From contig NC_023754.2 in assembly GCF_000499845.2 (NCBI RefSeq), positions 17,403,359 to 17,467,358 of the forward strand: a DNA stretch of 64,000 nt. Reading direction: 5' to 3'. The position numbers and the translations under genes are program-made. The notes beneath the pieces were generated by a model. It saw only the letters and a list, made by a program, of their open reading frames with translations, was not told where the DNA came from and ran no database searches. Source of the DNA: Phaseolus vulgaris. Its lineage: Eukaryota > Streptophyta > Magnoliopsida > Fabales > Fabaceae. This document shows positions 1 to 13,500 of the stretch, one piece after another (position 1 is the first letter of the stretch; each line of letters begins with the position of its first letter).

Positions 1-3000
1 AAATTAGCATGAATAAATACCTCCTTCTGAAATGCATCTAATTCAAAGGGAAACTCTAGTGCCATGTCAGGAACAAGTTCGTGAAAGCAATCTACAATTC
101 GGTCACTGGATTCATGCAGAGCCCAAGCCTGCCAAGAGAACAGGTTTCCTATCTTAAGGATTGTCATGTAACAGAAACAACTAACATTGTGTCACAAAAA
201 TCAACAAAATTGTGCATAACAAGGAACACGAAGAGTCATTTTAAGCACAATCCATGATAATTTAGTCCGTAACCACTTACTTCCTTCTTCTGCAGTTCAA
301 TTTCATCACTAAATCCATCCAAATGCAATTTGAGTCCTTCTGAATCAACTGACAAAATATCATCAAGTGATATTTCACTATCATGCAGTTTACTTGATAC
401 CTCAGTTGTACCAACTTCAGCTTCCAATGTAACAGCCTCCACTTCTGATAAGAAACAACAAAATCATTAACAAAAAAAGTAAAAAATTATCTGATCTAAC
501 AAAGGTCTGTATTGGCCAGAATGATTTAGTCCATTTGGTTATACTTATAGTACAATGCAAGAATTGCAAGACAACAATCGTCAGTTAAAAAACTGCAGTT
601 AGTGTAGGTCAGTTACCATCTTGCTCTTGTTCTCCATCAGCATCCTCTTCCCAAGCCTTCTTAAACAAGTCATCAAACTGTACGGACAATTCACCCTGTC
701 CCAGCATGATTTAAGCAAATTGTTTAAGAAAATTTAGTAGACAATATATACAGTTTATTCTAAATATAATAAAAAAAACATGTCCTTATGTTGACAATCT
801 CCCAAGAACTGACACCATCTAGCATAAGGAGTAGGAGGCCTAAAATGCCTCTTAAAATAATGTAAATGAAAAGGCTCTTCAAAAATTTTGATGAAAAAAT
901 TGGGAAAAATGATTAACTAACCAATTTTTCAACAGATGAACTCTGGAGAGAATTGGCTTCCTTGCAGACATTCCATGAGCACGGATATGACTTCAAAAAG
1001 GATACAAAAAAAAAGTAAAATGTGTGGGTTATATCGAATTTCGGGTTTGGAATAAGTTAACACATAAAACAAACAATTATTTTCCTCAAAAATGTCAAAT
1101 AAATAGATAACCTTGAGCTCGCCAAAGTCCAATCCTTCCTTTAAGCTTGGAGGAATTGTCTGAGCATGACCACCATTGAAAATTTCACGCACCCACTCAC
1201 CATTTGAAGCACCTTCTGGAAGAATTCTTTCTATGCTTCTGGAATCATCCAAACCTCCTGGACGGAAAGGACGACTATTAATGCTTCCCCTAACAAAGTC
1301 CTTTCCAGAAGTGCGTGCCAATGGCCCAGATTCGTCAGCTCCCAACTTCAGATCTGATACATCCACCTAATACAACATTATATACACTACCGATAAAGTT
1401 GGCAAAATCAATTAATATCGACTCTAAACTAAATTTGTTCTATTTGCTAGCCAAACTTTCTATCATGGATTTTGGAATTTGCAATTTCATATAAGCACCT
1501 CCCACCTCCTCAAATTTTGGTTCCCAGATTCCTTTAACGGATCCATTGTTTGAACGTCGAAATGGTGGTTCCCAAACTGGAATGACCATAGTTCGTGGCA
1601 GTGATGGCTCGAGAGGAACTTCAGCCCTGTCAAACCAGTCAAATTCCCACTGTCTCCCAACTTTTTCTGGCGAAAATTCATCAGGATCCAATCTTGGCTG
1701 GAGATACGTCTCTTCTATGTACTTCTTTATAGATTCAGGTGTCTCACTAGGAAAGGCAGGTGGCTGAAATAAAGTAGGAATAGGTTACCAATGGCAATAT
1801 AAATCAAGCTCAGGCTTCAAAGATTACCATGTTTAGGAACTGCATAATTTAGGAAAAGCAGTCCTTTTTCAATAGTTCGCTCAGGAAGCTGTACAGAAAA
1901 AAATAATTATTTTTCCAAAATAAATAAACTAAGAACATGCAAATTTAAGGTATCAAAGCAAGGCAACGTAGGTAAAACTAAAACCCAGCCTTCTAACTTG
2001 CTCATTATGATGCCAGTTGGGTAATGTAACCACAATGTTAATAAAATGACAAGCTGCTAGTCTTTGGTACCCTTTAGGTAAGCTTTAAAGTAGGAATTTG
2101 GAGGAAAAGGGCAGGGAGGATAAAATTTCATTTTTATAAATATTCTGTGATTTTATAGTTTCTTAAACTAAAGAAATAAACTATAAATTAACATAGACTT
2201 AATGTGTTCGCATCTACTTTAAAAACACACGTTTTTTCATCATTTTCTGCGCGTCATTTTCAAAATTTATATAGAAGCCACAATGTTTTGCTTCCACCTT
2301 GACATGAGTCCCTGTTAGTAGGCACCAAACCAAACAACATAATGCCCTAATCATCTGTCCATTTGAAAAACATTAAGTGACTCACATGATTGAAAAACAA
2401 AAAACTTGCTCTCCCTTTCCTTGCACTCCATAACACACTTCAAAACATATTCTTAGGGTTTTGTAAACCAAAAACGTTGGTGCCCGTTCGTTTCAAAGTT
2501 ACAAAAAAATGATTTAAAAAAAATGATTTTGAATAATTGAAGTTTAAAGCCTTTATTTATTCTCAGTCACAAATTAAACGTAGAAACGAGTCCAGATAGA
2601 GGAATCAATTCCTAGTGTAAAGCCTACCATACGAACCCGTATCTGTTACTACACTACACTACGGAAAAGGAAAACCTGGCACAGATACAAAATTGAAATA
2701 TCTCATAGAATATATCACTGAATACGTTAATTAAGAAAATACAACGAATAATTACACACAGAGAAAGCAACACAATGTAATCAGAAATATTAGGTAGTGA
2801 TTCGAGCGTTAGTGAGACGTAGCATGCGGCAGCAAAAAGACCTAGAGAGTGGGAAAATGGAGTAAACGGAGAACACGTAAAGATCAACGACGAGGTGACT
2901 GACCGAAATGAAATCGGGAATAGAACGGAGCGGGTTGTGGCGCTCCGGCGTGGTGAGCGGCTCCAGTCTGAGGTGACCGCTGTGGCCGGAGAATCCCACC

Positions 3001-3038
3001 CGGAAAGCGAGCTCGTTGGCTGCATAGATTGGATCCAT
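1..3038 (-). CDS. SKI2: SKI2 / DExH-box RNA helicase, N-terminal part (runs off the left edge)
   Basis: Cytosolic Ski-complex helicase that feeds RNA 3'-to-5' into the exosome. Seven coding exons are visible on the minus strand: 3038-2904, 1763-1506, 1366-1112, 990-922, 695-617, 444-281 and 128-21. All junctions are GT-AG with consistent phase and give 356 residues. The ATG at 3038 opens MDPIYAANELAFRVGFSGH, close to the start of plant SKI2 as I remember it. Further family stretches are VGRQWEFDWFDRAEVPLEP (about residue 80), RGSINSRPFRPGG (about 155), SVQFDDLFKKAWEED (about 240) and ELVPDMALEFPFELDAFQKE (about 340). The last is the segment just before the helicase core; the Walker A and DEVH motifs lie left of the window. 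The variable acidic insert around residues 255-320 is normal for the family. Exon 1 is separated from exon 2 by a 1.1-kb intron. Family assignment is firm; exon borders are inferred from frame. Confidence 0.9.
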
Positions 3039-4451
3039 TGAGGAGCCACTGTGTGTGCGCGCTCTCGCTCGCTCTGTTTATACGACGCCGTTTGATATGC
3101 TCACTCACTGGTTCACTCGTTCATTCTCGTTGAGTGAGTTTTGATTTGAGCAAGAACAAGGGCTTTGATTTTCGCGGGTTTTGGATGGGGTATGTACGAG
3201 AGAAGTCTAATTGCCACGGGCATGAAGTGAAAAGTGCGATGTAAGTAAACTATTTTTGCTACTTTTTTTGTTTTTTTTAGGATTTTAAGAATATAAATAG
3301 AGAAAATCCATTGGAAAAATAATAAATACATAAAGAAATGGATAGAAAGGATTTCGTGTGCACTATGATGGATTAATAAACAATAAACAATAAACTAGGG
3401 ATTATTTATGTTAGACATAAAAGAAGTTTAAACTTTATAATATTTATTGTGTCAATACTTAATAAAGAAAATATTTGTTTGAGTGTTCAATAAAACTTGA
3501 CATGTAAATAGTTTAAATATTGCTCGAGTTATTTATATATAAAACATTCTAAGATGACAATGTTTTCTTTTAGTAAGAATTTGGCATGATTTGTTCAAAA
3601 TTAAACACAAAAATAATATTTTGTTAGTAAAAAAAAAGTGCATCAAATGAGACGCTACTTAAAAAAACAATATCTGACGCGGTTTCTTCAAGGATTTTAA
3701 GTTTATGAGATTTGTAAAGAGAAGAGAAAATGATAACATGATTTAGACACACGTATCGGTTAATTTTTAAGAGCAATTAGAGAAATATAAAGAGTTAAAT
3801 TGTTAGTGAAAAATAAAATTGATTAGTTTTTATTTCTATCAATAAATTATAATAACAGTTTACTTCATGTATCAATTGATAATGAAATAATAGTTATTTT
3901 ACTCATACAATTTTTTGTTTGAGGAAAAACTTATAATTACCAAACACCAAAACTCTCATGTAATTGTTGTGAATTTATCTTATTAAATAAAATAAAATAA
4001 ATAAAATAATAAAATTATTCTTTCAAAAATTATTGCTGGAAAAAAAATTAAAATGTTGCGACTAGAAAAGATATACGACAGTTATTTAAAAATGTGAAAT
4101 TATACTTAACTTAAAAATTATTTAAAATTTTTTAAAAAATTAAAACTATTTTTTCATAATTAATAAATTAACATGGACAATTAATAAATTAATATTATGG
4201 TGCATGGAGAAAGTATTTGACTAACCTAATTCATGACCGGTCTGTTATTATAACATAGATAATATAAATTATTGAAAGATAAAGATGGAAATTCAATAAT
4301 GTTGGAGGTGAAAGAGATATGGGGTGCAAAAAGTTAAATTACAACTTCATAATGGCCCAAGGTCTTTGAAGGATTGAAGGGAGTTTAATTCCGCTTTCAC
4401 GTCCGATTCTCCAGAAGCCTCCAAAGAACCACAGCCTCACGCTTCTTGCTC
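3039..4451. other. Intergenic region between the divergent SKI2 and SR45a genes
   Basis: About 1.4 kb separates the SKI2 ATG from the SR45a TATA box. The SKI2 5' leader and promoter should lie just above 3038, in a GC-richer stretch to about 3130. The rest is AT-rich with no supported ORF or RNA gene. Whether the two genes share promoter elements cannot be told from sequence. Confidence 0.6.
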
Positions 4452-4459
4452 TATATAAA
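4452..4459 (+). promoter_or_regulatory. TATA box of SR45a
   Basis: TATATAAA lies about 720 bp upstream of the SR45a ATG, followed by a CT-rich leader. Transcription would start near 4485. The ATG at 5174 directly follows a CAG acceptor, so the leader probably contains an intron, with a candidate donor at 4590 and the acceptor ending at 5173. Start site and leader intron are inferences. Confidence 0.55.
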
Positions 4460-5173
4460 CCTCTTCACCATCGCATTTTAATATTTTCTTACAGGCATCT
4501 GTCTCCGTGTTGTTCATCCGCAAAGTTGTATTAATTTCTCTCCATTTTCTTTCAACAAAGCAAGTCCTTGTGGTTCATCTGTTGTTGTGGTAAAGCTCAA
4601 TTTTCGTTGTCTTTCAATGTGACGAAATATTCATTAATTTCATCTTCAATATTTTTGGATCATTGTTTTGTGAATTTCATTTTCAACAATTGAATTTGTT
4701 CTTCTTGTGGCTTTAGAATTCGGTCTTGTTAGTTTGTCAAGATGTTTCGATCTATTGTTTTTAAATTTAGGTGGAGAGTTTGTTGTAATAACGGCCTTTA
4801 GTTTTAATCGTTTGTTTTGAGTTTCGGAGGGATTCGATAGAAGGTTTGTCTTGGAATTTTGTTGAGTTATGTGTGTGTCTGTGATCAGTGATTTTTCGAC
4901 TGATTGGAAGTTAGAAGTAATATGATTTGAATATACAATCTAAGATTTTAGATGACAATTTCATTCTTCGAATTTATTGGAAGCATAGTTTTGCTTGGAT
5001 GCATGTGGTGGTGGTTGTGAAATTTAATTTTGTGTTTGTGGGGTCAAATGTTGTTCTGACAAATTAAATATATCTTCTCAATGCCTATTGTTGATATTTA
5101 TGTGAATTGACCATTGTCCTACGCCACTACTGATTTACTATTTTTGACTTTTTTGGGATACTCCTCGTTGCAG

Positions 5174-7706
5174 ATGTCGTACTCACGGAGGTCAAGGTTG
5201 GATTCTCGTTCAATTTTAGTTTAGTTATTCATTTTTGTATGGCATGTGTTTTTGCTTATAGGTTGTCTCATTCATCCTTCCTTAGGTACTCTCCTTCTCC
5301 TTCCCCTTATCCATACAAGCGATATGGTAGGTCTGTGTCCAGGTCTCGCTCTCTCTCGAGGTCCATATCCAGAAGTCGTTCAAGGTAGGTTTCCCCCTGT
5401 AAACTTTTTAGCAAGATTTTTTGTTGAATGTAATTTGTATAGAATCATTTGAATGATGTATGATGTAAGGTGTTCAATATATAATAGTTTTAAATTTTAA
5501 ACTGAGGCTCGATACAAACAACTAACCATGCATAAGTATTAGTCAATAGTAGATGTGTGCATGGAGTGATTGACTATGTGAAGGCCTTGTTTTATGAGTG
5601 TTATAATGGAGCCTTGTTTAATATATAGAGTGAGGGGCTGTAAACTCCCTGTCTATAAAAATGTAAAAAGCAGTGGGATAATCAAGTAAGATTTAACTGT
5701 AGTTTTTCTTCATTCAGGTGTTTTACATCCAATAATCTATTCATGTTCATATTTGTCTTTCATTTTTATTGACGTGAATTATTGGGAAAAATTGTAAATT
5801 GAATCATGTGATTTGATTCATACAGGTGACATCGAATCGATTTAGGGAATGGGGTATTACATTGATTCATTCTCGTATTGTATGGTTGAAAGACTTCTGT
5901 GATTTCTTTCAATTCGGTCATTGACTTGCTGCATATTGATTCCTTAACGAATTGTGTGATACTAACTGTAACTGTTTGTCGGTAATCTTTGCATGTTTGT
6001 TGCCTGATTATGCACTCATGCTTAATTTTCTCTCTTATGGTGATTTAGGAGTGTATCACTGGATGCAGAAAATCCAGGAAACAATCTGTATGTGACAGGA
6101 TTGTCTCCTAGGATCACCAAGAGGGAACTGGAGAAGCATTTTGCTGCCGAGGGTAAAGTAAGCTCTTCAATTCATTATATACTTGCCGTTAGTTTAATAA
6201 TGTTGAAGAGCCTATCATTCTGTGGGGATGTAAATACTGTCTGTCTACTGTCTCTTACTTGTAAGTTATTCTTTTTAGGTGAGAGATGTACATCTGGTGG
6301 TTGATCCTTGGACAAGGGAATCCCGTGGTTTTGGTTTTGTGACAATGGAGACTGTTGAGGTGGCTGATCGATGTGTAAAGTATTTGAATCGCTCTGTACT
6401 TGAAGGGCGTGTCATTACAGTGGAGAAGGTATAGTCTTTGAGCAATTTTGCCCTATTTTGTGGCTTGGATTCTTATTTGATTTGAAATTGTTCAACTCCA
6501 ATGCATGGAAATTATATGGGTGATTGGTTCTTTAGTTCTTCTGAGTTTTGAAAGTTTTGTGCTTTCCATTTGAAGTTTCTGTGGCAGCAGGTTAGCTGTG
6601 TGAAGCAGCTCTTCATCAAACTCTCAAATCACAACTAAACAAACAAATCAAATACACCACCAAGTATCAGATCATTAGGGTTGTATGCCCTGCAAATCTC
6701 TCTCTCCTTTTGAGTTTATATCCAACTATCTCATGTATTGTGAATTTGTGATTCAAATGATTCTACTCTCACAATTGCAGTTTGTCTACTTTTGGGGCCA
6801 ACTTGCAACTTTTTTTTTTTAATTTCACATTGATGATATTATTGTTTATTTATTTGTAAATGGCAATACCCTATATTCATACTTCTTTTGGCTTTTATTG
6901 CAGGCCAGAAGGCGACGAGGTCGAACCCCAACACCAGGGAAGTATCTCGGGCTGAGAACTATTCGTGGTACGTTTTCTTAGTTGTTATCTCTTCAAATTT
7001 ATTTATTTGATTATCTTCCTAATTGCTATTATTACGAATAGGGCGACGCCGCTCTCCAAGTTACTCTTCTCGTCGCTCCCCTAGCTATTCTCCTTACAGA
7101 AGAAGCTACAGTCGGTCTCCCTATTCTTCAGACCGAAGTAGGAGTCGTTCTTACTCTCCTGACTATGGGCGGAGGCGATCATACTCTCCAGATTACTCCC
7201 AGAGAAGGAGGTCTTACTCTCCATACTACAGCCGGGACAGGTCTTATGTGCGATATGATCATTATCGACACAGATCATATTCTCGCTCTCGCTCTCCTTA
7301 TAGCAGGTCTCCTGTCAGCATGCGTGACAGATCATACTCTCCTTATGACTCCCGATATGACTTGCCTGATGGTTCCTACTACAGAAGGAACCGTTACAGG
7401 TCTGTTTCCAGAAGTGCCTCACCCAATGATCGATATTTTGGAAGGAATCGGTACAGATCTGTTTCTCACAGTGCCTCACCTAGGTCAAGGAGAAGGTCAA
7501 GGAGGAGCTACTCACGGAGTGCCACTCCTGTTTCAAAGAGGAGAGACTCGCGAAGTGTGTCCCCCAGGTCAAGGAGGAATCATTGTAGAAACTCCAGGAG
7601 AAGTGCCAAACATTCGAAACCTGTGTCAAGATGCTCCTCTGTTATTGCAAGTTCAAGATCAGTATCCAGGTCTAATACTCCAACATCTTCCTCTCCTTCA
7701 ACTTGA
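5174..7706 (+). CDS. SR45A: SR45a, Tra2-like serine/arginine-rich splicing factor
   Basis: Nuclear pre-mRNA splicing regulator of the transformer-2 type. Six coding exons: 5174-5196, 5286-5384, 6049-6157, 6279-6428, 6904-6967 and 7042-7706, giving 369 residues. Order of parts: a short N-terminal RS domain (residues 1-45), one RRM (about 52-129) with RNP2 LYVTGL and RNP1 RGFGFVTM (93-100), a linker RRRRGRTPTPGKYLGLR, then a long C-terminal RS/YS-rich domain of about 220 residues with repeated SYSP and RSYSR units. The RS-RRM-RS layout and the linker are diagnostic of Tra2/SR45a rather than classical SR proteins. The start is chosen because MSYSRRSR matches the remembered Arabidopsis protein. 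SR45a transcripts are known to be alternatively spliced in other plants; the 475-bp intron after the RRM (6429-6903) is a natural place to look. The gene is convergent with the phosphorylase gene. Confidence 0.93.
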
Positions 7707-10523
7707 AATCTGATGGTCCTAGTCAGCTAACATCTTAGTTTTATAGTAATAATATTATGTGGTGACATATATATGCAGTAGTTATAGATGAAGTTTTTGC
7801 TTGGTTCTGTTAAGGACTTTGTCTAAATACTATATGATCCTACTCCTAGTAGTACGGGATTGAAAAATTATGTTGCTATCAGTGTATGTAGATGATCTAT
7901 TTTCGTACCTTGGTTTGGTTTCATTTTTATTTTACCATTTGCTACTTTTACATTGTTCTGCCATTTCTTCTACTGTTTTGATGATGTGATATTCCTAAAT
8001 GTTTATATCGTCATAAATAGATGATTGTTCGATTGCGCAGGAAGTTATTATAGGTACTCATTCATTGTTTTAGATCTTATACACACATGCTCTGGCCTGT
8101 GGAAAATATCTTACTTCACAAGTGGAAAATTTTGTTTTTTTTTATGGTAAAAACAATTCTTTGTTGGTTATGAATTAAGTTCAATTTTTACCGTGTTAGT
8201 TAAATAGTTTTTACAGTGAATTTATTTTTTAGTATGTTATAGTTTTTTACATTATCAAATAGATTGTTTTCCTACTATTTTTAATTATTTATTAGTAAAA
8301 TAATTATTTTTGTACACGAGATATTAAAACTATTTTGTTAGAGAATAATATTAGGGATCTGTTAATAATTGCATACCATGTTTCTATTTATATGGTGGTA
8401 GTATGATCAAAGAATTCTTGAATTTAGAAGTTCATTTATCTGGATTGGGATGTAATATTTTATTTTCAAACCTTTATTTTAAAAAAAGGAGTAGATACCG
8501 TTGAGTTGAAGATTAGTCGAGCTGAGAAAGCAATTTCTTTTTATGTGATGTATAATCGGTGAAGTATGGAGCGAAGGTAATCAGATAAATTTATAAATAA
8601 TTTATTGATGTAATGGATTAACTTTTGTTATATATTTAAAAAAGTGATTTATAAGATAGACTTTCGAGTAATTTTATTTTGTATTAATAATTTTGTAATT
8701 ATTATTGTTACTATAATAAACTAAAAACGAAAATAAAGAACATATAATTATTACGAGTGTCTATAGAAGAACGAAATTAAAAAATAATATATAAACACCC
8801 GTAATTGATTATGGGACGAAATTAAAAAATAAAAATTTCGTATCCATTATGATTGTCTTAAATAAGCATTTGTTACTTTTTTTTATCTTCTTTCTCTTTC
8901 CAAGTTACTTTTCACTTTTTTCCTCCTCTCTCCATCTTTTCACATTCTTTATACTGTGTCTCACAGGCTAAGACACGTGAATTCATAGTTATCAAAGAAA
9001 CCGTTAATATTTACAAAACTATATACATTTGTAATACGGATTTTATTGACTCCACGCACGTAGTAGACAGTTCCACAAAAGGATATTTTTTACTCAGTTA
9101 TCACACATGTCAGTAATTATTATGTACATGAGACATCTAAAGGATTCCTTTTAATATATCTCAGTAGTATACACTGAAGTATTTTATTATTTTATATAAA
9201 TTATTTAAAAATAAATTATTTTTTTATGTTTTAAATTAATATTAAGAGACACTCTTCATATACAAACTAATTTTTCACTTATTTTAAGGTAACAATCATT
9301 CTCTCAATTCACTCATTTTCAATAATTTTTTCTAATTATTTCAAACAACTATAAGAATATCATTCTTTTCTCATTAAATGAATTTTAACTTTCCAAAACT
9401 ACTGAAAGAAAAAAAGCTTAAAAAAAGAAAAACTTAAATAAAAAAAATTGATTAATCAATTTTTTTTTATATATATATATATATATTTTTTTATTTTTTT
9501 TTATTTTCATTTATCTAAAGATATTTCTATATACATGTTTAATTTTATTATAGTAAAAATTGAATAGCGTTACGTGTGTTGGCCTGTGTTTCCCCTAGTT
9601 AGTAAGTTATTTTCTCAAATCTTAACCCATTGACAACAAAAAAAGACTTAGTGAAGTTTTTTTCTAAAAAATCTGATTACAAACCCGAACTATTTTTATT
9701 TAATAAAAGTATTTTCAAAATTTTATTATGACCACTCATCAAGAGTAGTTTATTGTAGATTAGAGAAATTAAAAAGTTGATTAAGAGAAGGATACCCTTA
9801 AAAATGGTATATATTACTGTTGAAGATCTTAAGATTATTTAATAAGAAATCGATAAAGAAAGTTATCAAAACTTTATAGTAGGTGTATTAAAATGATGGC
9901 AGGAATACGTTGATAACTCCTTTTAAGTTACCACATGTCTTAAACATGGAACTCCCCAACCCCTTCTTTATCCAATAATTCCTTTGTTCATCCCAGGTTT
10001 TTTACCTTCGAAGCAAACAAGGAAGTTACAAAACTGATACATCACCTAGTCCTGTAGAGTGAGCAATAGAAGGATGCAAAGCCACTGGAAATAAAAGTAG
10101 AGTTTTTTCACTACCAAAATATAAACAAATAAAAGGGTTTGCAGAAGAAAAAGCATTTATTCTTTCTAGAATAGAATTTTATTCAACTATTCCAGAATAT
10201 GCACCAGCCTAGTTCATTGCAAAGATGAAAAAGTAATCCTCAAATTTGGAAGGCTATGTCAACTTTGATAGAGAATGAAAATAAAAATTTATTGGCATAT
10301 AGAAGGCATCATCTATCAGAAGCAGATGGTTGAGAGAGCATTTAATACAAGAAAGAACACAGCTGAAATCTTATATGACAAGCTAAACAGAAAGCAAAAA
10401 AATCTCCTTCACTTTCTCTTATCAGTAAATTATTTTTATTTTTTCTTATTTTTTGTTACTTATAAATTTATCATTCTCTTTGTGCTATACATAAACTTGA
10501 ATGCAAGAGACATCCAGCAGAAA
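7707..10523. other. Intergenic: SR45a and phosphorylase 3' ends, AT-rich, no gene seen
   Basis: The first 100 to 200 bases are the likely SR45a 3' UTR, and the last several hundred (about 10020-10523) the likely phosphorylase 3' UTR. Between them is AT-rich sequence with a short (AT)n tract near 9468-9486 and T-rich runs. ORFs here are short, compositionally biased and without recognisable domains. Confidence 0.6.
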
Positions 10524-13500
10524 TTATGGCACGCGGCACTCTTCTATGTTCCAAATTTCCTTGGCATATTGAGCAATTGTTCGGTCACTGCTGAACTTTC
10601 CACTTCCAGCAGTGCTTAAGATTGACATTTTTAGCCATTTTTTCCTATCACTGCATGCAAATCATATGAACAAAATCATTTACTAGGGACAAATTAAAAG
10701 TTTAAGGGCAATGCATTCCTCCTAACACTTTCTACTATTGATTAAAGTTATGAGAAAACATAATATAGATTGTGTCTTACCGATATGCTTCATCGACTTT
10801 AGCCTGAGCATCCATGTAGCTTGGGAAGTCATGGCCCACAAGAAAGTAATCACCACGACCATAACCAGAATTTCCTTCCAAAGATTCAAGCAATGGACTG
10901 TAGTCATAACTTCCAAACACCCCACTCCTGATAAACTTCTTTGCCTCTTCAAATCGAGGATCAGGTTTGAACTATTCAATTACAAAAAAAATGGTAATGT
11001 TAATATAGAACTACTTTCATGGAAATTTCAAGTTTCTAGCATGTGTTTAAACTTTAATTAGCTTATTTTGAGAAAAATATATGTTTGATTTTGCATCCTT
11101 TTTGAAAATGAAAACTATTATTTCATGGAAAATAAAGGTAGCCCAACGTGTATGAATAACTGCATACCAGTCCATTCTCTCTTTCTTTCCTCAGTCGTGG
11201 TACTTCTTCTGCTGTGGCACCAAAGAGGAAAAAATTCTCCTCACCAATCTCCTCCCTAATTTCCACATTAGCTCCATCTAAAGTACCTATTATAAGGCAC
11301 CCATTCAAAGCAAATTTCATGTTACTTGTGCCACTTGCTTCCATGCCTGCAGTGCTAATATGTTGTGAAAGTTCACTTCCTGGAATTAGCACTTCTGCCA
11401 CAGACACATTGTAATTTGGAACAAACACAACCTGACAAAAGTTTAAATAGCAGTTAGCTTTTTTTGCTCCCTAAGAAGATTCTGATATTATATTAAGAAT
11501 CAAGCAAATAAATAATGTTTGTATTCATATAGTTGTCATGTATGCATGTGGGGATGATAAGTCAAGTAATGAAGAATATACAAAGAATTCACTCAGTCAG
11601 TATCCTAATTCTTTCTACTTTAAAAAACAAAGGCACTTTATCTTAGGAAGTTGCACAAAATCAAGTTACCTTCAAGAAGCTGTTGACCTCAGGATCACTG
11701 TTAACAACAGCACCTACATCATTCACCAGCCTAACTGTCCTTATAGCATTTGTGTATGTTGCGAATGCCTTTCCTCCAATCATCACAGTACGCGGAGTAG
11801 ATTTTTTCCGTTCTTCAGGGCTCATTTCCTATCATTGTTTAGTTATAATGACTATCTTCAGCATAGAAAATGTATTTTGATAATACTAGGATTTTTTACA
11901 AAATAAGTGACAGTATATTTCCATCTTCCAGATGGAAGCAGATGAAATACTATACTAAAAAAATGTTGCTGTGCACAAAAAATAAAATGTTAAAATAGAA
12001 GCTTGGATATGAGGATCAGGACACATGATGTAACTGTGACTCGTTATAAACATCAGTGAAAAGTGGCAAAAAGAAAAACATAGGTACATTAAAATGATTG
12101 GCATTTCACAAATTTACCCTATCAAACAGTAGGCTGTTTCTCATACCTTTAGCTTCTTGAATCTATAAATCACACCAAGTATGTTAAGTAGCTGTCTCTT
12201 GTATTCATGGATACGCTTGACTTGAATGTCAAACAAACTATCTGGGTCTATGCTCTCCCCTGTCACCTGCAAAACATACCGTGCTAAACGCTGCTTACTA
12301 GCCATCTTTGCAGACAGCCATTCTTCCTGCAGATCTTCATTGTCTGCAAACTATGGAAAGATAACAGGAATTAGTATACCAACGTAATGGGAATCAATTT
12401 GCTGCAAAGAAGAAGCATCTGGGTAGTTACCTGTCGAAGACCTGTTAACAAGTCAAGATTGGTTACCCATTTATCAGTTTTTAACCACTTGGTGATTATC
12501 CCACTTAGCTCAGGATTGCAAAATTGGATCCATCTCCGAGGTGTAATCCCATTTGTTTTATTTTGGAACTTAGTTGGCCAAATTGAAACATAATTTGCAA
12601 ATAATTCCGACTTTAATATATCACTGTGTAACTGAGCAACACCATTCACCTACAAGGAGATAGGCACGAAGAAGTATATGAAATTCAATTGAAATAATTT
12701 CACAAACATATGAAACAGGGTTATAGGGAAAAAGAAAATTAATAATTAAAAAATGGAGAGAAAGGTATATAAGTATAGAATATTGAGGAAATTGTCACAT
12801 AGACTCATAAAAAGCTGTTTGGTATCCCTTACCTTTGACAACACAATTTTTCATAATTTTGGACACCTTCACTGACTATCTATAAGTCATACTTCTTAGA
12901 TTACAACTCTAACCTTGCAATTGTTTTTCTGTTAGATGAATGGTTGGAAATGATGATAGAGGATAAATTGCATTTTAGCAGATTTTTTTTCTATCAATAA
13001 TAATATTTTAATAGAGCATATTGTGATATTAATTATACAAAGACTCTTCTCTTTGATGAATCATGATACCATGCAAGATTAATATGCTCAGGTTAATGAA
13101 ATCTGCACTATATTTCACCATTTTCTCCTAATATGTAGCTTTCTTGCCTTTCCCAATAGGGTTAGTTAGGAGAAACTGTTGGTTTATGAGGTTATTTTGG
13201 GATTGGTCAAGCCATTTTCTGTGTACATTGTAGTATTCATTGATCAATGGCATTACCCAAGAGAGCAAATTCACTCTTTACAGGTAATATGTTTGCTACT
13301 TGCTAGAATAACACTACAAGACTCTGATTTACAAAAATTTCAAATGTTAGTTTAAACTTTATTCTAATACCATTATAACACTAGGTGAGTTTGGAAAACA
13401 AGTGATTCATGTATTACAGTATTAACATTGCAGATGTTCTTGACGTGACAACCAATAAATCTTCAAGAAAATAATACAAAATGCAGGAAATATGCTTGCT

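Noticed and set aside
1828..1888. Possible 61-bp exon of SKI2 (minus strand) between exons 1 and 2
   Set aside because: It has AG and GT borders, but exon 1 and the exon at 1763 join directly in phase and give the known family sequence; including it breaks the frame.
7165..7713. 182-codon plus-strand ORF overlapping the SR45a RS exon
   Set aside because: Shadow frame of the serine/arginine-rich coding sequence; no independent start or domain.
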